Program-made: the position numbers and the translations under genes
Part shown: positions 26,099 to 31,898 of the stretch, one piece after another
Position numbering within the stretch: the first letter of the stretch is position 1
Layout: each line of letters begins with the position of its first letter
IMG/VR virus record: IMGVR_UViG_3300035703_000169
Location: 1-42,087 of that record
Origin: a virus
Length of the DNA: 42,087 bases
Strand: one strand, 5' to 3'
Notes under the pieces: generated by a model
Told to the model about the DNA's origin: nothing
What the model saw: the letters and a program-made list of their open reading frames with translations, nothing else
Database searches by the model: none

Positions 26099-26386
26099 TC
26101 AGGCGACCCGTTGTGCCTTGGCGTAGCGGCCTTCACGGTGCGCTTCACCCTCAAGCAGTTCGTTCCAGCGGTCGCGTTGGCCAGCGGCGGTGTCAATCCT
26201 GAAGAACAGATCGTCAGCGCCGTTCATGGGGTGGAACATGACCTCGGCAACGCGGCCGTCAGGCATGGCGTAGAAAGCAAAGCGCTCAGGCTGGCGAAGG
26301 CCGCAGTGGCGGGCCAGGACGCCTTTGAGCTGCCAAGTGGCAGGGATGTCGGCGCGGGTCTGGCGAGTGGCGGTTGTGATGGTCAT
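26099..26386 (-). CDS. Hypothetical accessory protein
   Basis: 95 aa, not recognised. It reads ADIPATWQLKGVLARHCGLR, then PERFAFYAMPDGRVAEVMFH, NGADDLFFRIDTAAGQRD and ends EAHREGRYAKAQRVA. The mixed alpha/beta pattern is protein-like. It is the first gene of a leftward unit whose promoter should lie in 26387-26440, where the shared 26-base motif sits 24 bases upstream of the start. Confidence 0.6.
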   Translation of the reverse strand: MTITTATRQTRADIPATWQLKGVLARHCGLRQPERFAFYAMPDGRVAEVMFHPMNGADDLFFRIDTAAGQRDRWNELLEGEAHREGRYAKAQRVA

Positions 26387-26410
26387 CGGTCCGGTGCGTT
26401 GATGAGATAA

Positions 26411-26436
26411 CTATACCCCGCCAACGGGGCACACTG
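26411..26436. promoter_or_regulatory. Divergent promoter/operator candidate, motif copy 1
   Basis: A 26-base element between the leftward gene starting at 26386 and the rightward unit starting at 26521. It begins CTATACCCCGCCAA and ends CGGGGCACACTG, with CCCCG/CGGGG forming a small dyad. It matches 20 of 26 bases with the element at 31899-31924, also between divergent genes. On the minus strand TATAGT could serve as a -10 box for the 95-aa gene. Shared control of both accessory units by one regulator is inferred. Confidence 0.5.
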
Positions 26437-26520
26437 CGCTGATCGGGCAGCCCGTTCACAATCCGTCACAGTGCCTGTCACTGTTCTCGTCGCTACCGTG
26501 TGCCAAGCGGCGGCCAGCCC

Positions 26521-26707
26521 ATGCGGGCGTTCTACCTGGAAATCTCCGCCAAGCTCATCATCCGATCCGACACCGACCCCGACGACCTGCCAGCCGACAT
26601 CTACAGCCAGCTGGCCGAGTTCATCCCCCCCCGATGACGACATCATCGACATCGAGGTGAACGCTGTCCCCCTGCCGCCGGACCTCTGTGGATCAGCACC
26701 ACATTGA
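26521..26707 (+). pseudogene. Small conserved-looking gene split by a one-base shift in a C run
   Basis: From ATG 26521 the frame reads MRAFYLEISAKLIIRSDTDP then DDLPADIYSQLAEFIPP and hits TGA at 26635-26637. The run of eight C (26625-26632) precedes it. Skipping one C continues as DDDIIDIEVNAVPLPP to a stop at 26705-26707, a natural 61-aa protein with matching acidic style on both sides. So this is a one-base insertion, a sequencing error in a homopolymer, or a +1 recoding site (CCC CCC CGA TGA). The end overlaps the HNH gene by 20 bases. Confidence 0.6.
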
Positions 26708-27005
26708 TGAGACGCGCCTCGTCACCCGGCGATCGGCGCGTGATCAGATCCACCTCGCATGGAACTACCGTTGCGCCTACTGCAACGATCCGCTGGGCCG
26801 CAGCCCCACGCTTGACCACGTGGTGCCCAAGGTTCACGGCGGCCTCACCGTGCGCGCGAACCTGGTCAGCTGCTGCTTGATGTGCAACAGCCAGAAGGGC
26901 CATAAAGAATGGATCAGCTGGTATCGGGAGCAGCCCTTCTGGTCTGCACTCGGTGAGTGGGCGATCGCGCAGTGGCTTGCGGATGGCGCTAATCTTGCGG
27001 CCTAG
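26688..27005 (+). CDS. HNH endonuclease
   Basis: 105 aa, GTG start inside the previous gene. Zinc-binding CAYC (29-32) and CLMC (63-66) bracket the catalytic core: TLDHVVPKVHGG with the HNH His44, then RANLV with its Asn, and CNSQKGHKEW. This is the classic HNH layout. Such phage enzymes can be free-standing homing nucleases or help packaging; here it is far from the terminase, in a short rightward unit among leftward genes, which favours a mobile homing-type element. Confidence 0.82.
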   Translation: MDQHHIDETRLVTRRSARDQIHLAWNYRCAYCNDPLGRSPTLDHVVPKVHGGLTVRANLVSCCLMCNSQKGHKEWISWYREQPFWSALGEWAIAQWLADGANLAA

Positions 27006-27025
27006 ACCTTTTTCGAGGATCTAGG
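27001..27025. terminator. Hairpin at the convergent gene ends
   Basis: CCTAGA (27001-27006) pairs with TCTAGG (27020-27025), with an inner CCT/AGG extension around TTTTCG. It covers the HNH stop codon. There is no T run after it on either strand, so termination strength is doubtful; it may stop or slow both the rightward HNH transcript and the leftward accessory transcript. Confidence 0.35.
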
Positions 27026-27091
27026 CGGTACCGCAGCGGCCGGCTGCAGTGAGGCGGGCACCGCGTGAGGACCCGCCACCGGCCAACCCAA

Positions 27092-27178
27092 TCACGGCAG
27101 GATCCTGCTGCACACCCACAGCGCAAGCAGGCACGTCACCCAATACTCCACCACCAAGATCAGCACGTCGTGGAGCAT
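27092..27178 (-). CDS. Membrane mini-protein
   Basis: 28 aa, MLHDVLILVVEYWVTCLLAL then WVCSRILP, almost wholly a single membrane segment. The ATG overlaps the stop of the upstream gene (TGATG), like other junctions in this leftward chain. It is the last gene of the chain. No family is known to me. The overlap and hydrophobic consistency are the only evidence. Confidence 0.4.
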   Translation of the reverse strand: MLHDVLILVVEYWVTCLLALWVCSRILP

Positions 27179-27348
27179 CACTGAGCGAGCAGGTGGTCGA
27201 GGTAAAGCTCGGCCTGCCACAGGTCGCTCGAATACCTGCAAGTGCCACCCACGCAGCTGCGGTAGTACACCTCACCCTTCACGGGCATGATCGTCTCGAT
27301 GCTGCCGCCATCGCGCTCGGTGCGGCTGATCACTTCAGGCCCGAACAT
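27178..27348 (-). CDS. Small hypothetical protein
   Basis: 56 aa from ATG 27348 (MFGPEVISRTERDGGSIETI). An in-frame ATG at 27405 would add 19 residues but overlap the upstream gene by 71 bases, so I prefer 27348, preceded by AGGTG. It reads on as MPVKGEVYYRSCVGGTCRYS and ends SSDLWQAELYLDHLLAQ. Two Cys (SCVGGTC) are present. The function is unknown. Confidence 0.6.
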   Translation of the reverse strand: MFGPEVISRTERDGGSIETIMPVKGEVYYRSCVGGTCRYSSDLWQAELYLDHLLAQ

Positions 27349-27658
27349 ACAGATCACACCTGGCCGCAAAACGGCCACCGCTTCTCTTTGATTCTGGCAA
27401 CTCATACCCGCAGCGCTGCTGGTTCATCTCCCAGAAGCGACAATCCCAACACATTGGCGGCCCACCAGCTGGCCGCAAGCTGGTGACCGCGGCTCGATAG
27501 ATCGACTGCGCACGCAGCAGCGCTTCCTGCAGCTGCACCGTGCCTGTATCAGTCTCGATCTGTAGTTCCGGCTTAGGACCGAGCACGATGCGCGCGTGCC
27601 AGTTTCGATCGGAGCGGCTGCACACCAGCAGCAGGCGGCCGGCGTGCAGGCTGATCAT
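27335..27658 (-). CDS. Small protein with C-terminal four-Cys motif
   Basis: 107 aa. Residues 1-60 form an alpha/beta part (LLLVCSRSDRNWHARIVLG, then QIETDTGTVQLQEALLRAQS). The C-terminus has Cys70, Cys73, Cys83 and Cys101 in MCWDCRFWEMNQQRCGYELP and RFAARCDLY, a probable zinc-binding knuckle. I recall similar CWDCRFWE segments in cyanobacterial genomes. The start overlaps the upstream stop by ATGA. DNA or protein binding is possible; no activity is predicted. Confidence 0.7.
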   Translation of the reverse strand: MISLHAGRLLLVCSRSDRNWHARIVLGPKPELQIETDTGTVQLQEALLRAQSIYRAAVTSLRPAGGPPMCWDCRFWEMNQQRCGYELPESKRSGGRFAARCDLYVRA

Positions 27659-27885
27659 TCGTCTTCGCCGTAACTCGGTTGATGGAAGATGCGCTCGAAC
27701 TGCATCGACAGCGGCTCAGGCTCACCAGCGGTGACGTGTGCCGCTACCGGATCAGCTGGATTGGCCGCCACGAAGACGGTCGGCCAGAACATCTCCTTCA
27801 CGACCACCAAACTGGTTCGCGGGCTGCGCACCAGCACCCACAGCGCAGCGCGCTCAAGCAGGTTCAGGCCGGGCAGGTGCATCAT
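27655..27885 (-). CDS. Small hypothetical protein
   Basis: 76 aa from ATG 27885, which overlaps the upstream DUF3310-like stop by ATGA; a longer start at 27921 is unlikely. The first half (MMHLPGLNLLERAALWVLVR then SPRTSLVVVKEMFWPTVFVA) is hydrophobic and could be a membrane-associated helix. The end is acidic (LSMQFERIFHQPSYGEDE). Function unknown. Confidence 0.62.
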   Translation of the reverse strand: MMHLPGLNLLERAALWVLVRSPRTSLVVVKEMFWPTVFVAANPADPVAAHVTAGEPEPLSMQFERIFHQPSYGEDE

Positions 27886-28094
27886 TGCTCCAGTTTGCCG
27901 AGTAGACGGCGGATATACCAAGCGGCCTTGGCCAGCGACACCGACTCGCCCTTATGGCGCTCGCGCCAGGTGTACTTGATGATGTTGCCCTTGCAGTAGC
28001 CGCGAAACTCCTCCGGCGTCAGGGCAGCTTCGATCGCATCAATGCACTCGATGCCACCCTGCTTGTAGTGGTCTGGGTTGATCTGGTCACTCAT
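27882..28094 (-). CDS. DUF3310-type protein
   Basis: 70 aa from ATG 28094; the longer frame start at 28154 is rejected because 28094 overlaps the upstream stop. The sequence INPDHYKQGGIECIDAIEA, then FRGYCKGNIIKYTWRERHKG and LAKAAWYIRRLL is a clear match to the DUF3310 family, found in many phages and sometimes annotated as nucleotide kinase or SaV-like. The biochemical role is not established. Confidence 0.85.
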   Translation of the reverse strand: MSDQINPDHYKQGGIECIDAIEAALTPEEFRGYCKGNIIKYTWRERHKGESVSLAKAAWYIRRLLGKLEQ

Positions 28095-28290
28095 CGAGCC
28101 AGCTCCATGCGATGCGTTTGCAGATACGCCATGCGTGCTTCTCGTCAACATCAAACTCAGCCGCCAGCTGGCGGTAACTCCACCCCTCGGTGCGAAGCTG
28201 GCGCAGCTTGCGCACCAGCTCCGGCGTCAGGATTGCGGCGATGTTTTCCTCGCCAGCCTTGAATGGCCGGCCGCGCGGGATCACCTCCAC
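28087..28290 (-). CDS. Small helix-turn-helix DNA-binding protein
   Basis: 67 aa. ILTPELVRKLRQLRTEGWSY, then RQLAAEFDVDEKHAWRICK is a helix-turn-helix of the resolvase/Hin type (helix, GWSYRQLAAEF turn, recognition helix). It starts MEVIPRGRPFKAGEE. It overlaps the DUF3310 gene by 8 bases (a variant of the ATGACTGA junction). A likely local transcription regulator; it is a candidate for binding the shared 26-base motif. Confidence 0.72.
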   Translation of the reverse strand: MEVIPRGRPFKAGEENIAAILTPELVRKLRQLRTEGWSYRQLAAEFDVDEKHAWRICKRIAWSWLDE

Positions 28291-28547
28291 TTGTCACCCA
28301 GCAGTTGTTGGCGGCACACCTCGATCGCCTGCTGCGCTTGCTTCTGTGTCATCACCGACTCGGTGGCATCCATGGCGCGCACCACACGGGCAAGCATCTC
28401 GGGGTAGCTGGTGTCGCGGAAGTTGGCAGCAATGTCACGGCAGAACTCCTCCCACAGTCCGGTATAGGTGCTGCAGGTACGGCCGCTGCGTTCATAAAGC
28501 GCGTCCATCATGTCGGCGCGTTGCTGGTCAAGCTGGACAGGGTTCAT
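28281..28547 (-). CDS. Small helical hypothetical protein
   Basis: 88 aa, mostly helical: LDQQRADMMDALYERSGRTC, then YTGLWEEFCRDIAANFRDTS and QKQAQQAIEVCRQQLLGDKW. Three Cys are present without a clear metal motif. ATGA overlap with the upstream gene and a 10-base overlap downstream. Not recognised. Confidence 0.65.
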   Translation of the reverse strand: MNPVQLDQQRADMMDALYERSGRTCSTYTGLWEEFCRDIAANFRDTSYPEMLARVVRAMDATESVMTQKQAQQAIEVCRQQLLGDKWR

Positions 28548-28741
28548 GGTTCAAGCAGTTGGCGGATGTGGAGCAGCTCAGCGCAGAGCTGCTGGCGGTT
28601 GCGGATCCCGGTGATGCCGTGCAGCTCATCGATTCTGATGTCGATCAGCTGGCGGATGCGCCGGCGCTCCTCAGTCTGACCAGCGGAGAAGGCGCTGGTG
28701 TCGCTGAGCAGCTGCTCGATGCGGTGGCGGATGTCGGTCAC
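28544..28741 (-). CDS. Small coiled-coil-like protein
   Basis: 65 aa, GTG start preceded by GGAGGT, a strong ribosome site. Sequence MTDIRHRIEQLLSDTSAFSA, then EERRRIRQLIDIRIDELHGI and QLCAELLHIRQLLEP shows regular leucine/isoleucine heptads and high charge. Overlaps the upstream stop (GTGA) and the next start (ATGA). Function unknown. Confidence 0.62.
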   Translation of the reverse strand: MTDIRHRIEQLLSDTSAFSAGQTEERRRIRQLIDIRIDELHGITGIRNRQQLCAELLHIRQLLEP

Positions 28742-28974
28742 GCCACCTCCACCGTGGCACCAGGCCAGCGGGCTTGTGCATAACGGATCGCGTGCTTTTT
28801 CGATTCAGCGCGCGTGATCCACGTCATCGGCTGGGCACCCTGCGGGTAGACGATCAGCCGAAACTCTTTGGTGCGTGTCTTGGGCCGCGGCCGGCTGATG
28901 CCGTCGCCGTGCTTACTGGTGGTTGGTTCTTCGCGCCACTGCCAAGGCAGCATGGCGCCAACGATTTCAGGCAT
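28738..28974 (-). CDS. Hypothetical protein
   Basis: 78 aa from ATG 28974. Reads MPEIVGAMLPWQWREEPTTS, then RTKEFRLIVYPQGAQPMTWI and ESKKHAIRYAQARWPGATVE. The second half looks like a small alpha/beta domain. The 28974 start overlaps the upstream stop by 8 bases (ATGCCTGA), so the longer frame to 29046 is rejected. Not recognised. Confidence 0.6.
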   Translation of the reverse strand: MPEIVGAMLPWQWREEPTTSKHGDGISRPRPKTRTKEFRLIVYPQGAQPMTWITRAESKKHAIRYAQARWPGATVEVA

Positions 28975-29128
28975 GGGTTTCGGTTTCAGTGTTGAGCCAT
29001 TCCATCTCGTGCCACCACGGCAGCCAAGACTCGGCGGCGATGGCAACAGCTTCGGTGAATGTGTGCGCTGTGATCGACTCGATCACATTGGCGCTGCGGA
29101 TCTGGAAGTAGAAGCGGCGTTCAGTCAT
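28967..29128 (-). CDS. Hypothetical protein
   Basis: 53 aa from ATG 29128 (MTERRFYFQIRSANVIESIT), continuing AHTFTEAVAIAAESWLPWWH and ending EMEWLNTETETHA. It looks like a beta-alpha unit similar in style to the downstream 78-aa protein (both read strand, then AESWLPW/AQARWPG helix end), so the two may be distant relatives. It starts inside the exact ATGACTGA junction. Confidence 0.58.
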   Translation of the reverse strand: MTERRFYFQIRSANVIESITAHTFTEAVAIAAESWLPWWHEMEWLNTETETHA

Positions 29129-29315
29129 TGAGCTGCTCCAGTGCGCGGAGGATGATGGTGGCGGTGTTGATGCGTTGCTGCTGTCGTTCGATGTACCAGC
29201 GCTCGGCGGTGAGAGCGCGGGCAGGGTCTGCGGAGAAGGTGCCATTAACGGTGAGGTATTGACCGCAGAGGGAGACGAGGCGACAGGGTTGGTATTCAGG
29301 CCGCTTTGTCGTCAT
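29121..29315 (-). CDS. Hypothetical protein
   Basis: 64 aa from ATG 29315 (MTTKRPEYQPCRLVSLCGQY). Ends AERWYIERQQQRINTATIIL then RALEQLND, a long charged helix. Its last codons and stop form the ATGACTGA junction with the next gene. The longer in-frame start at 29381 is unlikely because of its proline-rich composition. Not recognised. Confidence 0.58.
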   Translation of the reverse strand: MTTKRPEYQPCRLVSLCGQYLTVNGTFSADPARALTAERWYIERQQQRINTATIILRALEQLND

Positions 29316-29406
29316 GGTCTGGTTTGCCGATGGCGGTGATAGCGGCGGCAACGATGGCTTCAAGTTGAGCTTGGTGGGCATGGGTAGGCGTGATTAGTGA
29401 AGGTGA
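29316..29406 (-). other. Short gap with a start-less coding-like remnant
   Basis: Between two accessory genes one frame reads HAHQAQLEAIVAAAITAIGK then PDHDDKAA and a stop, protein-like, but there is no ATG, GTG or TTG between it and the preceding stop. It may be the tail of a deleted gene or start at a rare codon. Otherwise I see nothing here. Confidence 0.35.
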
Positions 29407-29604
29407 CTACTGGGCTTCAAGCCCATCAGCAATTGCAAGGAGATTGCGGCGAATGTTAAGGCTTTTGAAATAGTCAACGTTGGCCGGCACCACCTGATCA
29501 ACAGCAGCTCGCACGGCGGCGGCGGCGATCTCGTCAGCGGGTGCCGGGCAGATTTCAAGCACGGCGTCGTACACCGCCTGAGCGGCGGGGGATAGGTCAG
29601 TCAT
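29407..29604 (-). CDS. Small protein, tandem paralogue A
   Basis: 65 aa from ATG 29604 (MTDLSPAAQAVYDAVLEICP), then ADEIAAAAVRAAVDQVV and ending NIRRNLLAIADGLEAQ. It shares the frame LSPxAQxV, AAxxRAAxDQV and IRxxLLAIAxxLEA with the next gene upstream, so the two are tandem duplicates. I recall related small proteins in Synechococcus genomes. Function unknown. Starts inside an ATGACTGA junction. Confidence 0.65.
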   Translation of the reverse strand: MTDLSPAAQAVYDAVLEICPAPADEIAAAAVRAAVDQVVPANVDYFKSLNIRRNLLAIADGLEAQ

Positions 29605-29833
29605 GGTTGGCCTCCAGCTCGGCGGCGATGGCGAGGAGTTCGGCGCGGATCTTGAGCTGACGGTTGAACACGTCAGCAGTGCAGTCATCCGGGATGCGTG
29701 ATGCCACCTGATCCGCAGCAGCTCGCAGGGCGGCGGCAATCGCAGGCAGGTAGTGCCAATCGTCCGGTTTGCCGCTAGCAGCGCGGTTGAACTCCCAGAA
29801 GACTTGTTGAGCGGTGGGGCTCAGCTCAGCCAT
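29597..29833 (-). CDS. Small protein, tandem paralogue B
   Basis: 78 aa from ATG 29833 (MAELSPTAQQVFWEFNRAAS), then HYLPAIAAALRAAADQVASR and LKIRAELLAIAAELEANHD. It is the longer copy of paralogue A, with an inserted middle part (GKPDDWHYL). A G-run lies just ahead of the start. It overlaps the upstream gene by 13 bases and ends in an ATGACTGA junction. Confidence 0.65.
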   Translation of the reverse strand: MAELSPTAQQVFWEFNRAASGKPDDWHYLPAIAAALRAAADQVASRIPDDCTADVFNRQLKIRAELLAIAAELEANHD

Positions 29834-30324
29834 GGTTGCCCCCCCCACTGCGGCACCGGCAGCGCGTGGTGGGGGAGCCAGTGGGAGAAGCAGTATTTGA
29901 GCTGCGGCACCCCGGAGTTGGCGGGATTCAGAAGCCTCCAGTCACCCTCAACCTTTCCGCACAGCCAACACCTCCCCTCCTCATCACAATCCTCCGGCCC
30001 CGGCAGCCGCTCAGCGACGGGCACCGGCTCGATGGCGGGGCGGCCCCAGCGGGCTAAGGCGGCGCGGACAACGCCGGCTACCTCATCATGCGCAAGATCA
30101 AATGCCCAGTAGTGGTCAGCCTCGCCCAATCTGGTTAGATCGGCGCACCGGCCATGCCAGTCGTCAATCTCCTCATCCGTCGGCCCCTGCGGCTCGGGCT
30201 GGGCCAGGGCGGCGCGGGCTTCAGCCGCCAACGCATGAGTCTCGCGGCGATCATCCATCAGGAGCTGGTGGTAATGATCCAGCTCGTCAGCCATGCGGGC
30301 GCACAGGGCGCGGTAGTCAGTCAT
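29821..30324 (-). CDS. DUF551-like accessory protein
   Basis: 167 aa. N-terminal helical part MTDYRALCARMADELDHYHQ; middle AALAQPEPQGPTDEEIDDW, then RAALARWGRPAIEPVPVAER. The C-terminus LPGPEDCDEEGRCWLCGKVE followed by SHWLPHHALPVP matches the DUF551 pattern (erLPxxg ... tHWmPLPxP). I recall this whole architecture repeatedly in Synechococcus and its phages. Function unknown. Both ends lie in the overlapping chain. Confidence 0.72.
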   Translation of the reverse strand: MTDYRALCARMADELDHYHQLLMDDRRETHALAAEARAALAQPEPQGPTDEEIDDWHGRCADLTRLGEADHYWAFDLAHDEVAGVVRAALARWGRPAIEPVPVAERLPGPEDCDEEGRCWLCGKVEGDWRLLNPANSGVPQLKYCFSHWLPHHALPVPQWGGQPWLS

Positions 30325-30718
30325 GGCGAGTCAAGGGGCGAGTAGGTGCAAGCAGCCCGCAATAGCAGGCCCAGAAATCCGAAGCGGTCCAAGATGTTCC
30401 GCTCTCGTGGAGCAGTGGCATGGCATTGCTGATGGCCTGCGCATCCCGGTAGTTGGCGAAGGTGCCGTAGTCCCTAGCAGCAAGCCGGCGGTTCGCTTCA
30501 GCGAGGGCTTCGAAGTCTTGCCTTGACAGTTCCCCGGCAGTGCCGCCAAAGATGTCAGGCATCCGGCCATAGGGGATGGCATGGAAGCCTGCTGATTCAG
30601 CCCAGGATGCCAAGGTCCAGCGCTGCCAGCCGTTGTGGCGATACCAGTTGTGGATCATGGCGCCGAACTTGCACCGGGCGCTGACGGCGCTGATGCGCAG
30701 GGAGAGGTAGTCAGTCAT
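30317..30718 (-). CDS. Hypothetical protein with HTH-like segment
   Basis: 133 aa. Starts MTDYLSLRISAVSARCKFGA, then MIHNWYRHNGWQRWTLASWA, GRMPDIFGGTAGELSRQDFE and ALAEANRRLAARDYG. The TLASWAESAGFHA and RQDFEALAEANRRLA portions could be DNA-binding helices, but I cannot assign a family. The start lies in an ATGACTGA junction and shares GGTAGTCAGTCAT (plus strand) with the DUF551-like gene start. Confidence 0.62.
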   Translation of the reverse strand: MTDYLSLRISAVSARCKFGAMIHNWYRHNGWQRWTLASWAESAGFHAIPYGRMPDIFGGTAGELSRQDFEALAEANRRLAARDYGTFANYRDAQAISNAMPLLHESGTSWTASDFWACYCGLLAPTRPLTRHD

Positions 30719-30923
30719 CGAGTTGCTCCGCTTTGATGCCGTGCTTGAGAACCCACTCTGTTATCTCACCTATCTCGTCAGCAGTAACCAGCCGCTCTAC
30801 TTGAACTCGAACAAGTTGATCGGGTTCAACAAGCAAGCGAACTCCTGTAACGGCTTTATGCGAAATGCCCAAAGCATCAAGCAGCCCTCGTATTTCTTGG
30901 CTATGGCCTGAAACGTAAGTCAT
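30711..30923 (-). CDS. Small hypothetical protein, lower GC than neighbours
   Basis: 70 aa, MTYVSGHSQEIRGLLDALGI, then SHKAVTGVRLLVEPDQLVRV and EIGEITEWVLKHGIKAEQ. Alternating strand and helix suggests a small alpha/beta fold. The DNA of 30720-30920 is clearly richer in A+T than the flanking genes, a sign of recent import. ATGA overlap upstream and ATGACTGA junction downstream. Confidence 0.62.
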   Translation of the reverse strand: MTYVSGHSQEIRGLLDALGISHKAVTGVRLLVEPDQLVRVQVERLVTADEIGEITEWVLKHGIKAEQLDD

Positions 30924-31255
30924 TCGGGCAGGGCCTCTAGGGCGCGGCGGATGGTTTCCACTTCAGCTTCACTCCATAGATCTTTGGGATACTTGAGCGT
31001 TTCCAGCGCCTGCTCCTTCAAGCTCGGCGGCTTGGGGCGGCGGGCGGCACGGAGTTCGTCATGCGCCCAATAGGTCTGCTTGCTTTTGACCCACTCACAG
31101 CACGCCTCCAGCTCCTGGTCTGCGCCCCATTGGGCGGCGCGGGTGGCGATGTGCTCATCGCTGAGTGAGACGCGCACGGGTGTGCCTTCATGCCAGATTT
31201 CAGCAACCCACTGCTGCACCAGCTCCGGCGGTGGGGTGATGGGGTGCTCAGTCAT
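30920..31255 (-). CDS. Cyanobacterial-type accessory protein (RAARRPKPPSLKEQAL family)
   Basis: 111 aa from ATG 31255 (MTEHPITPPPELVQQWVAEI). Central block HIATRAAQWGADQELEACCE, then ELRAARRPKPPSLKEQALET. I recall this combination in many Synechococcus/Cyanobium genomes and their phages as short proteins of unknown role. Ends in a helical tail (EAEVETIRRALEALPE). It starts inside an ATGACTGA junction; the longer frame to 31312 is rejected. Confidence 0.7.
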   Translation of the reverse strand: MTEHPITPPPELVQQWVAEIWHEGTPVRVSLSDEHIATRAAQWGADQELEACCEWVKSKQTYWAHDELRAARRPKPPSLKEQALETLKYPKDLWSEAEVETIRRALEALPE

Positions 31256-31379
31256 GCCGCACCACCTGCTGCGTGCCGGAGTGGGTGGGGCTGTGATGTG
31301 CGCCGGACTCAATGCCGATCATGGCGAACACGGCTGCAGCGATCAGCAGGCAGATGGCGTTGTTGATGCGGTTGATCAT
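31248..31379 (-). CDS. Small membrane protein
   Basis: 43 aa from ATG 31379 (MINRINNAICLLIAAAVFAM then IGIESGAHHSPTHSG). One membrane segment (residues 7-23) with a His/Ser-rich outer or inner tail. The ATG overlaps the upstream stop (ATGA), and its own end forms an ATGACTGA junction. No family known. Confidence 0.58.
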   Translation of the reverse strand: MINRINNAICLLIAAAVFAMIGIESGAHHSPTHSGTQQVVRHD

Positions 31380-31570
31380 GATGCGAGCGCCTGACGGACG
31401 CGGTAGCGAGTGAGGTTGAGGCGAGTGGCGATCTGTCGCTGGCTGAGACCCGTGCGACGCAAGATGCGAACGCGGCGGGTTTCTGATGCAGTCAGCCAGT
31501 CGATCACTGCCACTGCGAACAGCAGCGGCAGGATCAGCTTCCAGATCACCAGCAGAGTTGCGGCGAGCAT
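31376..31570 (-). CDS. Membrane-anchored helix-turn-helix protein
   Basis: 64 aa from ATG 31570. Residues 3-24 are a membrane segment (AATLLVIWKLILPLLFAVAV). Residues 30-64 are a basic helix-turn-helix (TRRVRILRRTGLSQRQIATR then LNLTRYRVRQALAS). This suggests a DNA-binding domain tethered to the membrane. I recall similar TM-plus-HTH mini-proteins in cyanophages. It could control transcription or tether phage DNA; both are inference. Preceded by an 81-base gap with three GTGCCC repeats. Confidence 0.68.
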   Translation of the reverse strand: MLAATLLVIWKLILPLLFAVAVIDWLTASETRRVRILRRTGLSQRQIATRLNLTRYRVRQALAS

Positions 31571-31651
31571 GGGAGTGTTGCGGTGCCCGGTTGGGCGTGC
31601 CCGTATTGTGCCCTGTCCGCGGTGCATCCTGCCAACCGCTGTGACAGTTCT
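31571..31651 (-). promoter_or_regulatory. Gap with three GTGCCC repeats
   Basis: Non-coding 81 bases in the leftward chain. Plus-strand GTGCCC occurs at 31583-31588, 31597-31602 and 31608-31613 (GGGCAC on the coding strand), spaced 14 and 11 bases. On the minus strand GGCACAATA resembles the GGCACA-N-T words in other regulatory gaps here. It may be an internal promoter or operator. Confidence 0.35.
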
Positions 31652-31885
31652 TCACACGGCGTTGGCGCCGACCGCCAACTCCACAGGCACCCGCAGAACG
31701 GGCACGCTTTTGTTCGTGTCCGGCGTGCGCGCCCAGCCAATCGCCACCAGGCTCACCGGCAGCTCGACCGTGTACCAGACATGCCGGCAATCCACGCACC
31801 TCCGCTGGCGGGTCACCTTGTCAGGCTGCTTTCCGTTGGTTGCGATCGCCCTGATCTCACCGCTACCGCAGCGTGGGCACTCCAT
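31652..31885 (-). CDS. NrdR-like zinc-ribbon protein
   Basis: 77 aa from ATG 31885, preceded by AGGA; an ATG at 31912 is in frame but lies inside the shared 26-base motif. The N-terminus MECPRCGSGEIRAIATNGKQ then TRQRRCVDCRHVWYTVELP is a zinc ribbon with Cys3, 6, 30 and 33, resembling the ribbon of the NrdR repressor (CPxCGS ... RRRxCxxCxxRFTT). No ATP-cone follows. It is the first gene of the main leftward chain and may regulate it; alternatively it resembles transposase-type ribbons. Confidence 0.7.
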   Translation of the reverse strand: MECPRCGSGEIRAIATNGKQPDKVTRQRRCVDCRHVWYTVELPVSLVAIGWARTPDTNKSVPVLRVPVELAVGANAV

Positions 31886-31898
31886 AGGTATCCTGAAC

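Noticed and set aside
26383-26652. 89-aa minus-strand frame (MSMMSSSGG...)
   Set aside because: It overlaps the better plus-strand gene at 26521 and the divergent regulatory gap; composition is low-complexity Gly/Val and looks like a shadow.
27049-27486. 145-aa plus-strand frame
   Set aside because: Lies opposite three consistent leftward genes with coupled starts; His/Pro/Arg-rich shadow composition.
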